64,000 nt of DNA from Tolypeutes matacus (GCA_026826555.1 JAKSZT010038599.1:1806634-1870633), one strand, 5' to 3'. Positions 1 through 12,099 are shown, counted from the stretch's first letter. Notes: generated from the letters alone by a model not told the origin. Program-made: numbers and translations.

Positions 1-1075
1 AAAAAAAAAAAAAGGTAGAGTAGAAAAATGGCTTAAATAGAGTTTGAAGGCTTATAAATGATCTGATATATCAGGGAATGCCTTAAGACCAGGTAACTCT
101 CAGAGCAAAGCAGAATTGGAGTTCTATTGGGTCAGGGAAAGAGAAGGCTAAGTAACGTGGAGTCTTTGCCAGGTTGCAGGTTTCTTTAACAGCTGCAATA
201 TTTGTGCTTAGTACAGCTGAGAAATTGTTTTTCAGTCCTTTTGTTCAGGATGGGAAGTGCAATCTCACTTTGGTAGCTGTCAGAGCAGTTATTTTAACAA
301 CTATCTTCATAAGACTTGTGTCTGCTGTCTAATGCCAGTTAAATTTCAGGGAATGGAAGATAAAAAAAGAAAACAAAAAAGAAAAAAGAAAGAGGAATCA
401 AGTGATGAAGTGAGGAAAACTAGAGGCTGTTTTATTTTATAAGAGTTTATGGCCTAATTAATTTATGGTTTAAATCTTGTGAACTCTACTTACTCTCTTT
501 GATTATCTAGGCAAAGGTATTAAAAGCCCTGTTTTTCTAATTGATCATCCGTAAAGTAAGAATAAATGTTAGAGTCAAGTAACATAATATATGTGAAAGT
601 GTCCTGTAAACTATCCTTTGTATAACTATAAAAACTATAAATATATCATTGTCATTGTCCATCAGACATTTTAAATTGCAAGTTTAATGGAAAAAGGAAT
701 CCCTATAAAAATTGTGGAAGAAAACTGTATGTTCAAAATAGCTGTTAAAGTCAAATTGTTCTATACTCATAAATTTTCCAAAAGGCTTGACTCAATTCTG
801 ATGGTGAATAGGTAGGTGGATAGAGATAATAATCTTTTGGAAAGTTAATAGTGCTCTTAAAAGAAAATCAATGGCAAAGCAAATGCTAAACTTAGTTTTA
901 AAATAGAGTAATATAGGAGATGTCCAGATTGTTATCTATGACAAAGAAATTTCTGATATACAGAAGTAATCCACTGATAGAAAGGGAGGAATTATTAAGA
1001 TAGTTTTATACTATCTCTGTTTATTTTTGCAACATTATTCTTATCTAGACATCACTTTAAATTTATAAAAGCTTG
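1..1075. other. AT-rich sequence, no gene seen
   Basis: The window opens in a short poly(A) run, possibly the tail of a retroelement lying mostly outside it. Positions 360-412 are a purine-rich, A-dominated low-complexity stretch. The only ORF here (257-442) is short and its second half is simply that lysine-coding A-rich tract, so I do not treat it as a gene. No RNA gene or recognisable repeat was seen in the rest. Confidence 0.5.
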
Positions 1076-1079
1076 CCAT

Positions 1080-1260
1080 ATCTTTTATCTTATTTAAAAT
1101 TTTTTATCCAGCTTCTATTATAGGTAGACAAGGTGTTTATGCCATCATCTTAGAGTGAAGAAAATGAAAACTTGGTGCATTAGCAATCACATCCAAAGTT
1201 ATTCAACCAGTCACTGCTGACAGTGGGATTACAATTCACTCTGTACTTTAGCAGCACTTT
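1080..1260 (+). repeat. MIR-like ancient SINE relic
   Basis: The order of degraded words fits the 3' half of a MIR: a stretch ending in a gaggaaact-like segment, then a paragtcacac-like core, then a descriptive gggattacaa tract and a final cagcac. Divergence is high and there is no terminal repeat. An L2 relic may follow at 1330-1450, where a 'gcaggtattatactaaacac' phrase resembles the common mammalian 'accaggcactgtgctaggc' word. Family assignment is by eye. Confidence 0.4.
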
Positions 1261-1607
1261 TTTTTCACTATTAGAAGGTAACAGCACATACCAATTTTTG
1301 TTTTCTTTATTTATTTAACATTTATTTATTTAATAATTTTTAGTGGAGCCTATTTTATGGCAGGTATTATACTAAACACTGTGCAAATGTGAATGAAAAT
1401 GACATTATCTTTATACTTAGAGAGCCTCCATTCTGCTGGAAGAAAACTGAAAAGAAATGTTATAAAATTAATCTTTGAAGTATAATAAAGAGAATGTTGT
1501 GATAGGAAAAGGTCAGAATAGACTGATTGGATCATCAGAGGAAACTTGTCTAAGTTGATAAATTCATTCTGGGACTTGAAGAATACTGAAAAAAATTTAA
1601 ACATATC

Positions 1608-2078
1608 TGATAGTTTGAGGTTATATAGACCCCAGAAAAATCATGTCCTAGAGCTAATCCATTCCCGTGGGTATGAACCTATTGTAGGTGGGACTTTTGA
1701 TTAGGTTACTATAGTAAGGCATGACCCAGGGTGGATCTGAATCCTCTCACTGGAGTCCTTTATAAATGGGATGAAAACTGAGAGAAAAAGAGAAACATAC
1801 AGAAGCTGAGAGATAAAGGCTCAGAAACCAGACGCTGAAAGCAACAAAACCTGGAGGAGAAAGGAGAGACCAGCAAATGCTGCCTTGCCATAAGACAGAG
1901 GATTCCAGGAATACTGAGAGCCAGTCTTTGGGGAGAAAGCATCACCTGATGATGCCTTGATTTGGACACTTTCATGGCCTCAGAACTGTAAGCTTAAAAA
2001 TCAATAAATCCCCATTGTTAAAACCAACCCATTGCTGGTATATTGCCTTTGTCAGCTTAGCAAACTAAAACAACATAT
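1608..2078 (+). mobile_element. Solo LTR, ERVL-MaLR type (family A)
   Basis: The element starts TGATAGTTTGAGG and shows the MaLR layout: a 5' part mentioning bases typical of MLT1-like LTRs, an AATAAA-containing segment at about 2003 ('caataaatcccc'), and a 3' end reading 'gcaaactaaaaca'. A second, minus-strand copy of the same family is split between 18171-18490 and 19149-19459, which allowed the boundaries to be compared. ATATC at 1603-1607 recurs at 2079-2083 and may be the 5-bp target duplication, but the last bases before it are not the usual CA, so the 3' edge is approximate. Confidence 0.65.
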
Positions 2079-3465
2079 ATATCAAAACTTGAGATACATG
2101 TGAATAGAGAGCAGGTCTGTGCAATGGTATTAATCCTGAAAAAATAATACAAATGTTGACAAATGCTTAGAAATTAATGAAGACCAGTATGACAAGAAAA
2201 AATCAGTGATGGAGAGGTAACTAGCATTGAGAAAGGAGATGTAAGCAAGGACAGATATTTTTAAAATACTGTATAAGATCTAGTAAAAGGTCAGGATTTG
2301 GATATTTTAAATTATTAGTAATATATAAAAGATTTCTCTTTTTATTTGTTAATTTTTATTTTTTTAAAAAATATATTGAAGTACAAAACACAACACAAAA
2401 GCAAAGTACAATATATGTTTTTATTATATTCATAGAGTTGTGAAACTATCAACAATCTAATTTTAGAACATTTTCATTAGCTCCAAAAGAAACCCAGCAA
2501 CTATTAGCATTTCCATATCCCACAGCCCTCTACTCCCGTCATAGGTTACCATTAAAACACTAATATACTTTTTGTCTTCATAAATTTCCTTATCCTGAAC
2601 ATTTCATAAAAGTGGAATAAGAAAACCTGTGGTTTTGGTGATTGATTTCTTTCTCAGTGTGTTTTCAAGGTTGGTTCATCTAATGTTGTAGCATGTATTA
2701 TGTACTTCCCTCCATTATATTGCTGGATAATTTCCCATTACATGGCTACACAATAGTTTGTTCATCTATTCACTTGATGGACATGTACTTTTTGACTATT
2801 AATAATAATACTGCATCCCCACCAATATTGCTTATTGTCTGTCATTTTGATTATAACTACCTTAACAGGTGTTCATTGGTAACTCACGATTTTGATTTTA
2901 CTTTCCCTAATGACTAATAATGTTGATCATTTCTTCATGTGCTTATAAATGCCATTTATGCACATCTTAATTTGAAAAATGTTTATTCACTCTTTTTGTC
3001 TACTTTTACATTGCATTATTCATCTTTTTATCTGTTCATTATTGAATTGTAAGGTTTTTAAAAATCTATTCTGAATATAGTCCTTTATAAGCAAATGTTT
3101 TTTCAAATATTTTCTACCAATATATTGGTTATCTTTTCACTTTCTTGGTGGTGTACTTTGAAGCACAAAAATTTTAATTTTTGATAGAGTGCAATTTATC
3201 TATTTTTTCCTTTGGTCACTTGTACTTCCTTTGGTTGAGAAATCATTGCATAAACCAAGTCCTGAATATTTACTCTTAAATTTTCTTCTAAGATTTTATA
3301 GTTTTAGCTCTTACATTAATCCATATAATACATCTGGAGTTAAGTTTTGTATTTTCTTATGTGATATTTTGTAGAAGACAAACTTCATTCTTTAGATGTG
3401 GATATGCAGTTGACTTGCAACATTTTTCAGAAAGAAAACTTTCTTTCCCCTACTTAATTATCTTG

Positions 3466-3880
3466 GCATCTGTAGCACTTTGATATTAGTTATGAATTCC
3501 AAAAATAGATATTTGATTGTGTGTGTAAACTGGTCTGTTCCTCTGGTCATATTAGATTTTATTAGATACAAAGGTTTTACAGTTGAGAAAGCCTGGAAAG
3601 AAATGAGCCACAGGAAGAGTGATGAGCCTTATGCTAGCCTACAGCTGAGGTCAGAAGGAGCTGGGACCTTAGAGCTTTAGGAGTAAGAGGAAGGCTGAAC
3701 CCTCACAGAGACCCACAGCCATCCTGCTCCAACAGGTGGCAACAGACTTTGGTGAGGGAAGTAACTTACTCTTAGTGGCCTTGTGACCGTAAGCTTCTAC
3801 CCCAAATAAATACCCTTTATAAAGCTAATAGACTTCTGGTACTTTCCATCAGCACCCCTTTGGGTGACTAATACAGCATC
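3466..3880 (+). mobile_element. Solo LTR, MaLR-like family B, with 5-bp target duplication
   Basis: The LTR proper is 3471-3875 (405 bp), beginning TG and ending CA, between perfect copies of GCATC at 3466-3470 and 3876-3880. Its 3' end (TAAGCTT, a CCCC-AATAAA segment, then 'gacttctggtactttccatc') matches the LTRs at 25787-26349 and, in reverse, 18496-19143. At 405 bp it is shorter than those copies (563 and 648 bp), indicating an internal deletion in its 5' half. It sits inside the minus-strand L1, in opposite orientation to it. Confidence 0.85.
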
Positions 3881-3935
3881 CTTGACCACAAAAGTAAAAG
3901 ATTATTTTTGTACTGTCAATTATATCCATTGATAC

Positions 3936-4085
3936 ACGTATGTGTATGTATGTATGTGTATGTATATATTTATGTGTATGTGTGTGTATGTGTATGTGTG
4001 TGTATATATATATATATATAGGGAGAGAGAGAGAGAGGGAAAAAGAGAAAGGATAGAGGGAGAGAGAGAAGGATGAATGGAGAAA
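3936..4085. repeat. Compound microsatellite (TG/TA)n then (GA)n
   Basis: An alternating TGTA/TG/TA tract runs to about 4020 and switches to GAGA-rich sequence to about 4085. It lies inside the L1. Purine-pyrimidine alternation followed by a polypurine strand gives non-B DNA potential, but there is no evidence of function. Confidence 0.85.
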
Positions 4086-4155
4086 GATTGTATCATTATA
4101 TCAGTACTATAATGGCTTGATATTGTAGTATTATAATAAGTTTTAAAATCAGAAA

Positions 4156-4616
4156 ATATGTGTATTAGACAGGGTTCTCTGGGGAAACAGAATCAACAGG
4201 AGATATCTGTAAATAGTATGAAATTTTATAAGAGTCTCTCATGTGACCTTGGGGGTGCACAAGTCCAGGTTCCGCAAGCAGGCTTCAAACCAGGGGCTCC
4301 AATGAAAGTCCAATTAAAGTCCTTGATGAGTTTCTGAGAGATGTTGGCTGTCCAAAGACGAGCTGGGAAATTCTCTCTGAATGATGAAATCACTTCACCT
4401 TTTAAGGCTTTCAACTGATTAGATAAAACATCACTCATTGCTGAGGACAATCTTTCTGGTTGATATAGATATAACCAGCCATTTATGCAGTAAACTCACT
4501 GATGGCTAAAGTCCATAAATGACCTTGTATTACAATTATCCCAGTGCTTGCTCAACCAAAAAACTGGGTACAATTACCTGACCAAGCTGACACATTAGCT
4601 TAACCATCACAGTATG
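4156..4616 (-). mobile_element. Solo ERVL LTR (same family as the provirus at 40.6 kb)
   Basis: The LTR is 4161-4611 (451 bp). On the plus strand it reads TGTATTAG... to ...CCATCACA, the same ends as both LTRs of the provirus at 40629-47338, so by that provirus's polarity it is on the minus strand. It is flanked by ATATG (4156-4160) and GTATG (4612-4616), a 5-bp target duplication with one substitution. A solo LTR of this kind results from recombination between the two LTRs of a former provirus. Confidence 0.88.
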
Positions 4617-7084
4617 TGTCCATCTGTTACTATTTTTCAATATTTTTGTGTCTATTTTTAGGTCCCTTGCTTTTCCAAATGAATTTTAGGAATAGCTTGT
4701 CAATTTCTACCAAAAGGGAAACTGGGCTTTTTATAGGGAGTATAGCCATCTTTACAATATTAAGATTTCATATCCATGAACATGGAATGTCTTTCTTACT
4801 TGTTTTAACAATATATTATGCATGTGTGCTATATGTTTGTAAAATTTATTTCTAAGTATTTTATTTTTTGATGCTCTTAAAATGGAAAACAAATTATTTA
4901 TCTGGATTATTTATTATTAAAGCGTAGAAATACAGATGCATTTTGTATATTGGTACTTTACCCTGCCACCTTCCTGAAATCATTTATTCCTTCTAATAGA
5001 CTTTTAGTGGATTCCTTAGGATTTCATATATATACAATCACTAATCTGTGAAGAGAGATTATTTTCCTTCTTCCTTTCCAATGTGGATTTTTTATATATG
5101 AATGCATGCATGTATGTGTAATTGCCCTAGCTAGAACCTCAAGTATAATGTTGAATAAATACGGTGAGAGCAAATTTCCTTGTCTTGTTCCTGATCATAG
5201 GGAAAAGCATTTAGTCTTTCACAATTGTAATGTTAGCTGTTGTTATTTTATTGTTGCCTTTATTCAAATTGAGGACATATCCTTCTATTCCTCATTAATT
5301 TTTTTAAATCATTGAAGTGTGTACAGTTTTTTCAAATGCTTTTTCTGCAACTATGGAGATGGACATGCCAATTTTTTATTCTTTCTCTTATAAAAAGTGT
5401 GCTTCACATCATTAGATTTTTGAATGTTAAAGGCCCTGCATTCCTGGAATAAATTCCATGTAGTCAAAGTATATAATTATGTTTATATGTTGTTGGATTT
5501 GGTGTAATATTATTTTGTTGAGCATTTTCCCATGTATATTCAGAAGAGATATTGGTCTTTAGGTTTCTTTCTATACATGTGTGTGGGAGGTTTCTTTGTC
5601 AGGTTTTGGTATCAGCATAATTGTGGCCTCAATGAGTTGTGAAGTGTCTCCTCCTCATAAATTTTTAGAAAAATGTGTAAAGAATTGGTATTAATTTTGT
5701 AAATATTTGACAGAATTCGCCATTGAAGCCATCTGGGCTTGTGTTTTACTTTGTATGGCATTTTAAAATTACAAATTAAATGTCTTTATTTGCTTTAGAA
5801 TTTTCCAGAGTTTCTATTTCTTCTTAAGATAGTTTCAATAGTTTTTTTCTAGGAATTTGACCAAATAATTTATTTTGGGAATCCGTTGTTAGGTGCATAT
5901 AAATTAATAATTTTTTTATACTCTAAATGGATGAACCCTTTTATCACTATAAATTGTCCCACTTTAACACTTGTAAAATGTTCTGTTTTAAAGTATATTC
6001 TGTCTGGTAGTAATATAATTGTTCCAGCTTTCTTACCATTGCTATTTTATGATACAGATTTGTCCATTTTTAAAATTTTAACCTATTTGTAAATTTGAAT
6101 CCCTGTGTCTCCCGTGAGCAGCATATGCTTTGTTTCTTTTATCAACTCTGACAATGTCTGCCCTTTATTGGATTGTTTAGACCATTCACATGTAATTTTA
6201 TTATTGATAGAGTGGAATTTATGTCTGTCAATTTGCTTTTTGATTTCTATTGTCTCATGTTGCTTTTTCAACAATTTCTCCTTTATTGCCTTCTTTTGCA
6301 ATAATAGAATATTTCTAAGCATAATATTTTCATTCCTTTAATGTTCTTAACTGTATATTAAAATTTATGTTCTTATTGGTTGCTCTGAGGTTTATCAATT
6401 TATCGATCAAAATACCAGACTTAACATACTTTATTAAGGTATGGAAAAGTTACTTCTACATAAACCTATAGCTTTATCCTCTTATACTGTTATTATTTTT
6501 ATATGTCAATATATGTCACAAACCCAACATTGTTATACTTATAACTTTATAAATTGTATGTAATTGGAAAAAGCAGAAAAAGAAAGCAAAGGGAGTATAT
6601 ATTTATAGAATTTATGTTAACAATATTATTTATTTTTGTTTCCTCTCATTTTCTCCTGCAGATTGGAGTGATCATTTGGTGTCATTTACTTACTTCAATA
6701 CAGCTTTTTTTCTACCAACTTCTATTGTTCTGTTATTGTCAAATATACATTTGTATATGCTATAGTCATTCCAATATAATTATATAGCTTTGTTTTGTGC
6801 AATTGTTTTTTAAATTAGTTAGGAACAAAAGAAAAGAACTATGCAATCATACTCTCTTTTATAAATACCTACAAAATTACTTTTACTGGTGCTTTTTGCT
6901 TATTTGTGTGTATTCAAATTAATGTCTGAGATCACTTGCTTTTAGCCTGAGGGATTTCCATTAGTACATCTTGCAAAGGCAAGTCTACTAACAAAGAATT
7001 CTTTCTGCTTGTATCTGGGAGTATTGTCATTTCATCCTCATTTTTGAAAAACAGTTTTGCTGAATGCGGCATTCTTTTTTGGCT

Positions 7085-7220
7085 TCCTTTTCCTTGCAGC
7101 GAAAGGCCTACATCTGTCTCAAGGGAACACCTATGCCTGTCTAGTTTCTGAGACAATCCCAACACTAACCACTCTCCTTTCATAGTCATTATTGTAGTTA
7201 AGTACTCTTTCCTCAATCAA
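7085..7220 (-). repeat. Short repeat related to 8815-8950
   Basis: This segment aligns, in the same orientation, with 8815-8950. Both share the words 'gagaatccca' or close variants, 'ctcctttcatagt' and 'gcagttaggtac' or 'gtagttaagtac'. It abuts the 5' edge of the old L1. It may be part of an LTR or internal region of a decayed retrovirus given the env-like ORF next to it, but I cannot name the family. Confidence 0.45.
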
Positions 7221-7487
7221 CAGATAGTACATAAACCACTAAGTGGAAAAGAGTTATCAAAAGAGTGAAACACACATATACACAAGCATATGAGTTGGGC
7301 CTTAGAAAATTTACCTGTGTAAATGACAACATTTAAAGATTTAGTAATTAAGATGAGGGAAGAGTGGTCTCTGAAATAGAAAAAAAATAAGAATGTTTGC
7401 CAAGAATAAGAGAGTGGACATCTGTGCCAATTGTTTAATAAATTAGTTGGTTGTATAAAAAAGTGTGTCCATTGTATATAGTAACAC

Positions 7488-7850
7488 TCAGGCTCTTGGT
7501 GATCTTAGAAAGCTCACTAACTGGGAATTTTGGGTAAGGAAGCAAGAACAGAGTAAGTTAAATATTAATTGATACATGCTCAATGCCTTCTTTTGCAATT
7601 CTAAAAGATTTATAGAAACATTATGCTTATATCCAATCAAGTGATTTTTCGCTTCCTCCCAATCAAGTTTACTATTATTATAAGCCAAAAGAGTAATACA
7701 AATAGAGCTTTCTTTCCAATCACATTCAAGAACTCTTAACAAGTTTAAATTATAAATTTGATTACCCAAATGTATAATAGTTGTTTTAAGATCATTCATA
7801 AGATTATTCAGTTCCATATCAATGCTAACAGGAGCTGGGTGGGGAAACAT
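7488..7850 (-). pseudogene. Decayed retroviral env-like fragment (betaretrovirus-like TM ectodomain)
   Basis: A 120-codon minus-strand ORF, the longest one in the first 40 kb. The spacing of an N-terminal hydrophilic helix, a Cys-Asp-Trp step near residue 43, an Ile-Cys-Ile step about 8 residues later and a following Trp-Glu-containing segment resembles the ectodomain of class II (betaretrovirus-like) envelope transmembrane subunits. There is no signal peptide, no furin-like site, no fusion peptide and no clear membrane anchor in the ORF, so it is a fragment and not a usable gene. Neighbouring direct and inverted repeats suggest that the provirus it came from was rearranged. The family call rests on recognition by eye; a chance ORF is the alternative. 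Confidence 0.4.
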
Positions 7851-7869
7851 CCTGAGCTTGCCTGTGAAT

Positions 7870-8060
7870 TATAGAAATGTAAAAGAGCTGAGTCATTGAC
7901 CTTTAAGACTTGTTAATTTCAGTAAAATGTAACTGTCAAGTATCTATTGCCCTTGCACATGCTCACACGTATTTTCTTTGTTCTAAAGCCAAATAAAAGC
8001 CACACTTTATGAGGTGGCTGGGCTTTTCTCTGCATATCCGATGGAGAGTCCCCTGAAAAA
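7870..8060 (+). repeat. Possible LTR fragment with AATAAA
   Basis: An AATAAA at 7992-7997 sits in 'ccaaataaaagcc', followed by a short relatively GC-richer tract and a poly(A) stretch at about 8056. The arrangement resembles the R-U5 portion of a retroviral LTR on the plus strand. No paired copy, TATA box or target duplication was found, so this is weak. Confidence 0.25.
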
Positions 8061-8518
8061 AAAAATATATTAATTGAGGTGTTAGAGAAATATAAGCAAC
8101 AACTATTTGAAGAAGTTTGCTTATGAACATGAAGCAGAAAAATAGAGCAATAGCTAGAAGAAAATGAGTTATATATGATATTTTTGTTTATGTGAATTCA
8201 ATAAATCCATATTCATTACTCATATGTTAATAAAATATCAGCAGGTTTTGTCTATACTACTTTAGTTAATTCAAGGAAATTGTCTTCTGATGTTCAGGCA
8301 TGAAAACTTTTGCTGAAATTATGACTTTATTGTATAATCTTGAGAAAAATCTTAAGGAATATAATCTTAAGAAGTGATAGATTAAGAAACACACACAGCC
8401 ATCTTGATTCATAAAACAGAATGTCTACATATCAGAAACAAAACTCTACACTCCACACCCCAGCAAATGTTTCAAACTTCATGACGGTAAAAGCTGGAGG
8501 CAGAGAAACGAGGAAACA

Positions 8519-9320
8519 GGACAGTTCTTAATTGAATAGGAAATGTCCTAAGCTCTTTGTAGTGTTGGGGTCTAATAGTTCCTTAAGTGCAACTCCTTTT
8601 CCTCAGGAAGCTTTTGCATGCCCTACTGAAGTCTTTTATGCTTGACTCCTCTCCCTTACATTTGTCTTGAATTGGGTAGAAACATTTTTATTCTAAGTGA
8701 TTGTTCAAGAATGTATCTTCAGTCCTGGGTATTTTGTGGTACACCTCTGGTTTATTTCTGCTCATATTTCCATACTCCTCGAACTCCCAAGATAACCACA
8801 AAACCTCTGCCTTTTCAGCAGGCAAAAGGTTTGCATTTAACCTAGGGGAATGCCCATTAATGCCTAGCTTCTGAAAACTCTGAGAGAATCCCAATGCCCA
8901 CCATGCTCCTTTCATAGTTACGGTTGCAGTTAGGTACCCATTTCTCACCTTCTCTATTTAGTGGTAAGGATGAGACCATATGCCACAATCCACTTGGGTT
9001 CATAGATGAAAGCAAGATTCCAATTCTTTATATCTCTCATCAACAGGAAACATATCTCAAAATTTACGGGTAACTTTTTTGAAGCCTCTTTCATTAAACT
9101 TGAGGTTGCAGTGAAACATAAACTTCTCCCATCCCCAAAAGAAAGGGTGAATATGCAGAGCACAACCACTGCTATCTTCTTTCCTCTCTGATTCTTGTTT
9201 ATATCCTTCATCTGAGTTATCAATACATTAAATGCAGCAAAGGAATTGCAGCTGAGGAACAGTCAGACCCCAAGACTGCAAAGAGAGTATGGAACATTTC
9301 CTATTCAAGTAGACTGTCCT
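8519..9320. repeat. Inverted repeat, about 85-bp arms around a 630-bp centre
   Basis: The reverse complement of 8519-8603 matches 9236-9318 at roughly four bases in five, including the shared run 'acatttcctattcaa' and a shared 'agacccca' core. Between the arms lie minus-strand ORFs at 8688-8948 and 8954-9223, and the segment repeated at 7085-7220. Neither ORF shows a recognisable domain; the second has a short hydrophobic stretch near residues 16-30. The arms are too diverged for a recent event. The structure is probably an old rearranged retroelement. Confidence 0.65.
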
Positions 9321-9499
9321 GTAGAAGAAGTTTCCTTACATTTTCATTGCAAGTTCTTCTTATGAAGGAGGTACATATCCCACACTCCCTTCAGAATTCT
9401 AATTTATAGAGTTTGGACACTTCTGTTGCACAGAAGGCCAGAAGAATCCCTTTCCAACATTGTGTATCTGTTTTCAGTATGAAAGTTTATAGAGCACTA

Positions 9500-10015
9500 G
9501 AGGAATCACCCTGATAAATTGTTACATGATTTTGCAGTTGGGATATTAAAATTGTACATAGGGAAAAAACTCTGATCTAAATGCTGGGGCAGGGATAAAA
9601 AAGTCCAGAGTAAATAAGGAGAGGGGAAATCTCCAGACAGGGGGCACAGAAAAGAGCTGTGAGAAGAAGAGATTTAAAATCTGCATCAATATCAATTCAG
9701 TGCAGGAAATAGAAATCATTAGGTGTTTTAAGCAAGAAGAGTTTTAATACATGAATTGGATGCTTCTGAGATGATAGAAATGACCTACAAAACAAATTCT
9801 ATGTTAGTAACCTGGAATTACTTCTAGAACATTATCAAATTGATGCCTTATGGATGCTGCTTTGTCTAAAATTAATGCTAGAACTTGCTCAGACAGAAGA
9901 CATCACTGTCACTGCAACTCATGAGGTTGGAGAAATCTTGTTGAGGCTCTTCACACCCAGGAATCTGTAGAATAAACACTAGAATAACATGCCGAGAAGA
10001 CTCCCTCATATGTAC
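9500..10015. other. No feature identified
   Basis: Unique-looking AT-rich sequence without a sustained ORF, terminal repeats or RNA-gene motifs that I could see. Confidence 0.4.
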
Positions 10016-10019
10016 ACCC

Positions 10020-10610
10020 TTTCTTTCTTTATTTTTTAATGTTTTAAATTTATTTATAAAAGATACATAGATTTCATAAAATGTTACATAAAAATATATA
10101 AGGGATTCCCATGTGCTCCACTACCCACACCTCCCACTTTCCCCCATATTAACAACTTCTTTCATTAGTGTGGTACATTCATCACACATGTACCACATTT
10201 TGATGAACACATTTTGGAACATTGCCACTAAGCATGGATTATAGTTTACATTGTAGTTTACACTCTTTCACACTCAATTCTGTAGGTTATGGCAGGGTAT
10301 ATAATGGCCTGTATCAGTCCAAGACAGTCGACAACTGCAAGCAAGAGAGTCCCATCCATCAGCCATATGGGATCAAAGCCTCCTCTCAATTAGAGGCAGA
10401 GTGGGCGTCACCATTCCAGAATCCTCAGGATGGGGTATAAAATATGAACTAGAATAGACTTGCTGGGATTCTACTATAGACTCATTGTGATTCTAGCAAT
10501 GGAAGAAATTATATCGTTGATGTGGAGACAGTGGCCATTGGAGGTGCTGTAGTCAGTGAGAGGGAAAAAGTACAATATGGAGGCATTTTCAAGATTTGGA
10601 ATTGCCTTTT
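10020..10610 (-). mobile_element. L1 3' end with 5' inversion (twin priming)
   Basis: Positions 10020-10319 are the antisense of the most 3' part of a young xenarthran-type L1 3' UTR; similar text occurs at 53790-54110 and 30347-30630. From about 10320 the orientation flips: 10440-10605 is the sense strand of an adjacent 3' UTR segment. Part of that segment (around 10497-10570, containing 'gatgtggagacagt') is the reverse complement of 54138-54195. One element whose 5' part is inverted is the usual outcome of twin priming during reverse transcription. Two independent fragments cannot be excluded because I did not find a target duplication. Confidence 0.65.
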
Positions 10611-10954
10611 CTTTCAAGAAGAAAACAACAAAGAAGCAGACAGAGGGCCACCAGCACACTTCTACCTTCCAAATCTTACATGACTGCATCTAGGTGGCAG
10701 CATGTAACTAATATCTTGAAACTTAATTACAAGGATTCTGGGACATATAGTTTTCCAGATGAGATGAAAGAAATTGCAGGACAAATTGAGGGATTTCTTT
10801 GAGGAGGGATTTTTTGTTTCTTCAATTATGTTTGTTTGTTTGCTTGTTTGGGTCAGAATAGGGGATTCTAGTGTAAAGGACCCCCATCAATGTTTTTTTT
10901 TTTTCATAATTTTAAATTTATTTTTTATTTTTTACATTGATATTTTTTCTTTTC

Positions 10955-11035
10955 TTAAGCATTATTTTCAACTTTATTGATACATATTAGTAAAGCATAA
11001 ATCCACCCAAAGAGTACACCTATCAAAGTTTTAAA
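10955..11035 (-). repeat. Short L1M 3' UTR relic
   Basis: The order 'actttattgatacat', 'taaatccaccca', 'agtacacc' matches the antisense of the older-L1 3' UTR words seen in many mammals. It is preceded at 10894-10950 by a T-rich low-complexity run. The 300-bp stretch before it (10616-10890) and the stretch to 12000 show nothing recognisable, apart from a 14-A run at 11963. Confidence 0.35.
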
Positions 11036-12099
11036 TGTGACTGAAACAAAGGCATTTGGTATTTGAAACAAATGTCTCCTCAGACAGAAAAGTACTTATA
11101 AAGCATTACTATAGCTTTAATAAATATTCATCTTTTCAGAGTATGTGTTGCTCAGACTACATACTAAGGTACCTATACTAAAAAAAAAGAAGATAGCTAT
11201 ACTTGACAAATCCTGTCCACAAATAATTTTCCATAGCTATTTCTAACACATATTCCACCATGGGTTCAGAAATAAAAATGATTCCAGTTTCAGTGATTTG
11301 ATTATATTGAAGAGCTTCCAATTCATTTTAAAGTTTCTGAAATGAGCAAGAATGAAAACTGAAAATATCAGTAAACAATAGAATCATTGGCAAAATATTT
11401 TAGTTATTTGTGCAGCTATATAGCTAAACTTTACCATCAGTCTTATTATATACAATTCCATAGTAAAGAGCAGTAGCCTCCACCAGTAGGTATTGTGTTG
11501 TGGGGGAAAATCTGTAGCAATAATGGAATAGTACTTGTAAATAATTTCCTTATCTGATTGTCACTTGCTTGAATGTGCTGAATTTCACTTTTCTTTATAG
11601 CAGTCATAGTCAGAGTCATTAATTATTTATAATTTTCCCCTGAAAATTGTGATTAAGCCATTTTATCTAACTCCATTCCTAAAGAGGCCAATACACAATT
11701 AATTGTGTTCAGTGATGGATAAATCCATTTTGTTTTCCTTTGAGTCCTCTCAGCTCAGTGGCTGAAATTAAAATGAACCAGAACAGCACTTGGAGAATGT
11801 GAAACATAGATTTAAACATTTTCTTCCTATGAAAGTGTGAGTTCAAATATGGCTATTGTGGTGTAAGTCAAATGATATGCCTTAATCATCAAATTGTGGC
11901 TGAGACATAATAGGTGGTGGTTTGCATGTCTTTCCACCCTCAAAAGGATTATTGAGTTCAGGAAAAAAAAAAAAAACAAGTCTTGTGACAGTTATTCTAA
12001 TATTGAAATGAATTGGTTTGAACTTAAGTGTGGGTTCTAGAAAGGAAGGTCAATCCAGTCAGGAAAAGGATAGGAAAGATGTGGTATTACAGTGTATAG

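Larger units (their letters stand above)
2335..7080 (-). mobile_element. Old L1 LINE, minus strand, interrupted and decayed
   Basis: Read on the plus strand, this is the antisense of an L1: 3' UTR from about 2335, the ORF2 C-terminal region to 3465, the reverse-transcriptase region at 4617-5300, and upstream ORF2 sequence to about 7080. It is typical of older mammalian L1M elements, with many stops and no intact ORF longer than about 80 codons. It is broken by a solo LTR at 3471-3875, a (TG)n/(GA)n tract at 3936-4085 and a solo ERVL LTR at 4161-4611. L1 text resumes directly after each LTR target duplication, so this L1 is older than both. The 5' border against the composite at 7.1 kb is uncertain. 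Confidence 0.8.
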
